A stretch of DNA of 64,000 bases from Gonocerus acuteangulatus (lineage: Eukaryota > Arthropoda > Insecta > Hemiptera > Coreidae). The translations under genes were made by a program, and so were the position numbers. Positions 59,085 to 64,000 of this stretch are shown piece by piece; the first letter of the stretch is position 1; the number at the start of each line of letters is the position of its first letter. Location of the stretch: NCBI GenBank assembly GCA_946811695.1, contig OX328125.1, forward strand, positions 44,780,586 to 44,844,585. Direction: 5' to 3'. Under the pieces are notes generated by a model that saw only the letters and a program-made list of their open reading frames with translations, had not been told where the DNA came from and did no database searches.

Positions 59085-59997
59085 GAGGAGCCTGGTATCA
59101 AAGTTGGACAACTCCACTTTTGCTTTTACAGGAGAGGTAAAAAACCATATCTACTACCTGGTTGTTAGTATTATGGTGATTTGTTTATATGTCATTCTTA
59201 AAGGCCCCAAAATCACTTTTACAAAAGCATTGAAAAATTATATGAGTATTAAGGCCATAATTACACTTCAAAGAGTGGAATTGCCCATGTTTGAAACCAA
59301 GTCAAGGAGTTGTCTGTTTTTGAAGCCAGAGGGAGCCATTTTAAAATTTAATCTGTCCTCTTTTGCAACCAAACAATTATGAACTCGTTATCAATGAATT
59401 TATATTTTCTTTGTGTACACTTTAATGCATGAGGGTCATTATTTTAAATGTAATTATATCTAATGCATTAAAACAAAATCATATAAAAGCGGTCATATAT
59501 TTAAAAATGACATGAATAAATTGTACTTAGATGCCGTTAGACAAAACTGAGGTTTTTTATTTATTCTTATCACAGTGTCTAACTGAATTTAAATTTAAAT
59601 TATTCATTTTTTTTTTCTAAAACGGTCTAACGTTGATATCATTCCGCAGCTTCATTCTGTACTGTGAGGTTGCGGTACAACTGTAAACGGTCTGTTTCTT
59701 TCCAATTTTCTCCGAAGTGCTTGGCATTCAACCTTATGGATTTGCAGATTGCATGAATGCAAGCTTCTCATTGGCTACTGAAGGAGTTATTGTCATTTTT
59801 TTTAAACAAAACTATGATGGAATTGTCCATATTCTGATTCTGAACTGATCAAATACATGCTATTTTACCTAAGTTCTGTGCGTTTTTAATGCAGAAAAGT
59901 TGTAAAACCGAATGCAGCATAAAAATCTACTTAAGAATCGACCAAAATCTCAAAACAGAAAAAAATGGAGTTGTCCAACTTTGATACCAAGATCCTC
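59085..59997. mobile_element. DNA-transposon-like element with 30-bp inverted ends
   Basis: The left end GAGGAGCCTGGTATCAAAGTTGGACAACTCCA is mirrored by TGGAGTTGTCCAACTTTGATACCAAGATCCTC. AAGT flanks both sides (59081-59084 and 59998-60001), a possible 4-bp duplication. The interior open frame (59083-59382) includes the repeat end itself and is not credible as a gene. Confidence 0.7.
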
Positions 59998-60047
59998 AAG
60001 TAGTTTAATCATTGGTATTGTATAATACATGACAGGCCATACCTTTA

Positions 60048-60105
60048 TTAAATTAATGGGTGCCTACCCATTAATTTAACTTTATTACTACCTAGTAATA
60101 AAGTT
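60048..60105. repeat. Two overlapping perfect hairpins
   Basis: TTAAATTAATGGGT-GCCT-ACCCATTAATTTAA (60048-60079) is followed at once by AACTTTATTACT-ACCT-AGTAATAAAGTT (60078-60105). Stems are 14 and 12 bp without mismatches, and the two share AA. Confidence 0.9.
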
Positions 60106-60535
60106 AAGAAATCCTTGCCATGTAAGAGTGAAAATAATTTTACAATTTCTTGACCTTTTGCTGAAAAACTTAAATAGTTTCATTTTTTTTTTTTTTTTTT
60201 TTTTTTAAATCTTTTCTTGGAAGCCTATTTAAAAAGTAAGACAAAATAAGGATGGTAATTACTCCAGGTAGGAACTCTAGTGTACAGATTTGTACAACTA
60301 TTAAATAGACAATTTATTTTTATTTTTTAAAAATACTTGAAATAAATAAATACTTTTGTTGCAATTTAAGGAAAATATTATATCAAGTGTTTGATTCATT
60401 GTAACTCCAACCTGTTTTATTTCATTTGAAAATTTAGTGGTGAGTGGGGTATTTAGACAAAAAGTAGCACCCTACGAATATCAATAACTGTGAGTAAGAA
60501 CTATTTTCTGTGAATAATTGTAATTGAGTTTTTGT

Positions 60536-60541
60536 TTTATT
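60536..60541 (-). terminator. Candidate polyadenylation signal of the Ly6-like gene
   Basis: AATAAA on the minus strand, 64 nt beyond the stop codon at 60605-60607. Confidence 0.4.
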
Positions 60542-60604
60542 AATATAAAAAATCATGTTAAATTCATAACACTGGTTTTGTTCCCTATATCTCAAATATG
60601 TACA

Positions 60605-60840
60605 TTAGAAAAATGAGCACGACCCTAACATTACAAACAGTATCACTGAGCCAATCAGCATTTGGGTGACTTTCAAACTTGTAGAGTGATTACACCCACT
60701 TTCTTTACAGCAGAAGACACAGAAGTATTCATCTTTAGACGTATCACAATGGTCTAGGCCAAGACCTTTATTAACCATGTCATCTAAAAAGCCACAAGGC
60801 CCAAGTCCACATTCTTTCTTCATTACAAAGCCCTTGGTTG
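60605..60840 (-). CDS. Ly6/uPAR-like (three-finger) GPI-anchored protein, last exon
   Basis: Acceptor TTTGTTTTGCAG ends at 60841; the exon enters in phase 1 and reads TKGFVMKKECGLGPCGF, then HCDTSK...YFCVFCCKESGCNHS, and ends in a hydrophobic run (MLIGSVILFVMLGSCSFF). CC-x4-CN is the diagnostic end of the Ly6/three-finger domain, and the terminal hydrophobic segment after it is the usual GPI-attachment signal. The signal peptide and first cysteines must be in exons upstream (higher coordinates), which I did not find within the window. Such insect proteins act at the cell surface in septate junctions or as channel/receptor partners; which member this is cannot be said. No toxin function is implied. 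Confidence 0.75.
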
Positions 60841-60841
60841 C

Positions 60842-61418
60842 TGCAAAACAAAGATGATTATTAGAGTATCGGCAATAATTGTATTAATATAATGGTGTGA
60901 ATAAAATACGTGCATTTTTACCTTTACATAAAAAGCTGAGAGTTACCTCAACTATTAAGTTTATTAACCAACTTTATATTGCAGAGGACCAAGTTGATAA
61001 AACCAGGTGTCAATGATAGTTATTAGATAACGGGAACTTAAGTACTTTACAGTGATTTAAAATTAAAATCTTAATAGTGTACCTAGGCTGTGACACTATG
61101 CCATCAATCTGAAGCTTTACCTTCCAAGGATTAATTGAATTGCCACACTGTGATTGCAGCATAATTATTAAAACCAGGAGTTCTGGGATCAGATCCCAAC
61201 TAGTTAAATAAGTATTCTAAACCATAAAGATTTAAAGAGTTAATGGTCTGTCCATTATACAGTGTTTTAAGAAATTCATAAAATACTGAGAATGTTTTAC
61301 ATTTTTTTCTCTAAGAATGTTGCCACAGGATTGCCATCTTTTAATTTTCATTCTTGAGCATACGTTAAGTTACATTTAGATTTATTTTAATAAATAAAAA
61401 AAAACTTGTCCACGCATT
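60842..61418. other. Non-coding stretch upstream of the Ly6-like exon
   Basis: Presumed intron of the Ly6-like gene. No exon with flanking splice sites and cysteine spacing of the missing Ly6 half was recognised. Confidence 0.4.
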
Positions 61419-62658
61419 TTTTAGCACTTTCCTCCGAAGGAAAGTAGCTATTGAGGTTGGACTCATGACGGAATTTTTGAAAAATTTCTTCAAATCTTTA
61501 TCGATCCTACCTAGTAGACACCGAAAATGACCCCCGTTAAAATTTATATATATCTATATATATATATATATATGCATATATATATACATATATATGTGTC
61601 TGTTAACACGATAGCGGCCAGAGTTTTTGTTTTTTCGTCACGAAACTTGGTATATAGCATTCAATTAGCAAACGATTGAACGAGTTCGTTAACCACCAAA
61701 GTCGGTCCACCGGAAGGGGGGGTTTACCCCGAACCCAAAACACTAATTTGACTATGTCAGCCGTAATATTTGTTATATTTCAACGAAACTTGGTATTCGT
61801 AGTGGTAATATAGAGAGAAAAGTGAGATATAAAAATGAACTAAATCGGTTCATTAGAAGGGGGGGTTTACTCCTGACCCACAATACCAATTCCACTACCA
61901 GCCGTGATTTTTGGTATATTTCAACGGAACTCGGTATTCGTAGTGGTAATCCACAGGTAAATAACTGTTGTAAAAATAAACTAAATAGGTTCATTAGGAG
62001 GGGGGGGGGGGGGTTTACTCCGGACCCACAATACCAATTCGCCACTACCAGCAGTGATTTTTTGTATATTTCGACGAAACTCGGCATTCGTAGTGGTAAT
62101 CTACAGGTAATTATGTGTTGTAAAAATAAACTAAATCGGATCATTAGAAGGGGGGGTTTACTCCTGACCCAAATTCTTAATATACTCATACCGGTCGTAA
62201 TTTCTGCTGTATTGTAACGAAACGCGGTATACGTCGTGGGTAACTCATGAGAAAGAAGTGTTGTAGAAATGAGCTGAATCGGTCAATCGGAAAGCGGGGG
62301 TTTAATTTGTAATATATTTCAATAGAAAAGCCCGTCAGACGTAGGTTCACAAAGCCGCCGCAAGGAGCGCTTTCTACCACTAGAGTGACTGTATCCTGTT
62401 CCTGCGTTAGATCAAAATAGGATAATATGAGGTTTTTTGTATTTATTACGAAGTGTAATAGGTACCATGTGTAAACATAACTCTGGAAGCAAATTATTAA
62501 TTGATCAGTTACTCATTACAAATTTAAAAGAGAACTATTCATGTTTTTTATTTTATTTATGTAGGATATTTTAAGCAAATTGTTCTGGAAAGCAATCTAC
62601 ACTACTCAAATTCTGAGGAAAGTGCTTAGTTATGCAGCTCCTGCGTGACGGACTTTTT
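61419..62658 (-). mobile_element. 1.24-kb hairpin-ended repeat, copy B of a near-identical pair
   Basis: Same start (TTTTAGCACTTTCC) and end (GTGACGGACTTTTT) as 57593-58828, in the same orientation and 3.8 kb away. The flanks of the two copies are unrelated, so the similarity stops exactly at these termini. The G-run near 62000 is several bases longer than its partner near 58175. Confidence 0.85.
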
Positions 62659-63038
62659 TATATTTTATTTTTGATTCGTTGTTAATATGAATAGGTTTAT
62701 AGCGGCACCCCTGTCACGTTTTAGTTTTCACTAATAGCAACACTGGAGAGGATTTTGCTAGGTTAAGGGACAACACTGGACATTTTAACCAGTCGGTGTC
62801 TGGCGCTCCGCTTTTGTACTTATACTGCGTAATTTGCGATAGGTGAATCGGACTCCATTGCGTTACAGTGCTTGAGTCTGATAAATCAGCCACATGCAGC
62901 TAAAGTTTATTACTCTTTTTGTTAAACTGCCCATTGAAGATTTTCTATACTCTAAAAGAAATCGTTAAATTATAAGGCCTTGAAATTGAAAGTAATTTGC
63001 GAACTTGATCTAAGAACAGATTCTTATCATATTTCTGA

Positions 63039-63789
63039 ACGACAAACGTATATAATCGTTTATTTGATCAGGAGGATCTTCTTATCATCAACAAGACTGC
63101 TGATAATGAGGACAGGGCCCCCACTTCTCAGAACCGGGCCCCCCACTTCTCAGAGCCAAACGGAACATTCAAGTACTATGCTATAGGACTTTGGACATTT
63201 TAAAATTATTTTCATCTTGAGTTTTGAGCGAGATGAGAATAAAAGCCGACAATCGGTGCAGCAAAGGTCACTTTCGGTACTTCTAGTTTTATTACGACTC
63301 CTAATGAAATATACTATCCTGGGACTGCACTTGTTTAGTCGTTTATGTACATTAAAAAAATATAGCTCCAATTCAAATAAATATAGGCTACGCCCGTCTA
63401 TATTTCTAAACCCCATCCTTTTTACAAGCTCATAACCTATACATTTTTTCCAATTAGGGAAGCCCGGCCAGGGCCCCCACGGCGCCCGCGCCCGGGACAA
63501 CAGTACCCGGCTGTCCCCCCCATGTGGCTGCCCTGAATGAGGATATACGGAAAGCATATGCTGAGAAGCTGCGTAAATATTAAGATTTGGACATTGAGTT
63601 GAAAAATCTCTACAAATTGGATTCCGCTAGAATAAATGCAGTTATATCCGCCAATGGCTTGATTCCGAACACAACAGTGAGTGCCACCAAATATCTCAAG
63701 CTCACGGACGAGCTCATTATATTGTCGAAAAAAGCAGTACAGCACCATTCTGCTAGAATCTCGAGACATTTTTTAAATGGACATAATTA
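63039..63789 (+). pseudogene. C-terminal fragment of a LINE ORF2, split by a MITE
   Basis: Joining across the MITE at 63113-63535 keeps one frame: RLFDQEDLLIINKTADNED before it, then IRKAYAEKLRKY, a TAA stop (63581), DLDIELKNLYKL, INAVISANGLIPNTTVSA, and a stop after RHFLNGHN. The order DLxIEL-x-x-x-[WY], then a beta strand ending x-G-x-I-x-[KN], then A-x-x-x-x-[AS]-R-x-[IV]-R-x-FL is the common tail of several non-LTR retrotransposon polyproteins. Upstream RT is absent. Confidence 0.55.
63113..63535. mobile_element. hAT-type MITE (copy 3), perfect duplication
   Basis: Starts CAGGGCCCCCACTTCTCAG and ends CATGTGGCTGCCCTG. It is flanked by AATGAGGA on both sides (63105-63112 and 63536-63543), 8 of 8 identical. 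It is inserted into an older LINE fragment. Confidence 0.92.
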
Positions 63790-64000
63790 AAACAAAAATA
63801 AATAATAGAAAAATAAATAATTTTTATTGATTAGAAACATCCCTCCACAACCCGAGATACCTTCCCCATAATAATAAAAATATACTGCTTATACAATTTA
63901 ATAACAAACTCATAATTTAAAATTAAATTATTCATTTTTTTTTTCTAAAACATATAGTGAATATGTGTACAAAAAAAAAAATGAAATCAGATTACCGTCT

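Noticed and set aside
57947..62380. Several ORFs with RSKPPLLMNRFS-like repeats
   Set aside because: Translations of the ~120-bp tandem unit inside the two 1.24-kb repeats; frames shift with G-run length.

Overview
The window reads as an AT-rich, intron-rich, transposon-loaded arthropod (most likely insect) nuclear genome. Supporting this are GT-AG introns, a group III secretory phospholipase A2 of the insect type, piggyBac, hAT, Tc1/pogo and I-like elements, and abundant (TA)n tracts. The order cannot be fixed from the sequence. I see no bacterial operons, tRNA or rRNA genes, or CRISPR arrays.

Three host genes are supported. (1) A secretory PLA2 on the plus strand has four coding exons (8775-8965, 33579-33778, 35991-36144, 38520-38685) whose phases join into one 236-residue reading frame; intron 1 is about 24.6 kb and is almost wholly repeat-derived. 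(2) Convergent to it, on the minus strand, an armadillo-repeat protein resembling TMCO6 has five coding exons (54223 down to 40465; 360 residues). Its 9.5-kb last intron has been inflated by a 6.2-kb LINE. (3) At 60605-60840, minus strand, is the last exon of a Ly6/uPAR-like, probably GPI-anchored protein; its upstream exons are not seen.

The rest is mobile DNA. The centrepiece is a full-length I-like non-LTR retrotransposon (43789-50009) with a 13-bp perfect target-site duplication, a gag-like ORF1, and an ORF2 with endonuclease, reverse transcriptase and RNase H. It is disabled by a frameshift, a stop codon and loss of a catalytic Asp. tRNA-derived SINEs in the window carry a 3' tail resembling the LINE's 3' end, which suggests a LINE-SINE partnership. 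Others are three hAT-type MITEs with 8-bp duplications, three piggyBac-type elements in TTAA, a pogo/Tigger-type MITE, a Tc1-like relic, pieces of other LINEs, and a (TA)n-bearing family with a hairpin terminus, including two almost identical 1.24-kb copies. There are also several large palindromic (foldback) elements, some with hammerhead-ribozyme-like cores, a 44-bp x 7 minisatellite and many long (TA)n tracts.

Stretches not listed are AT-rich intronic or intergenic DNA in which I could recognise nothing. Splice sites, element boundaries and family names were judged by eye without alignment tools.
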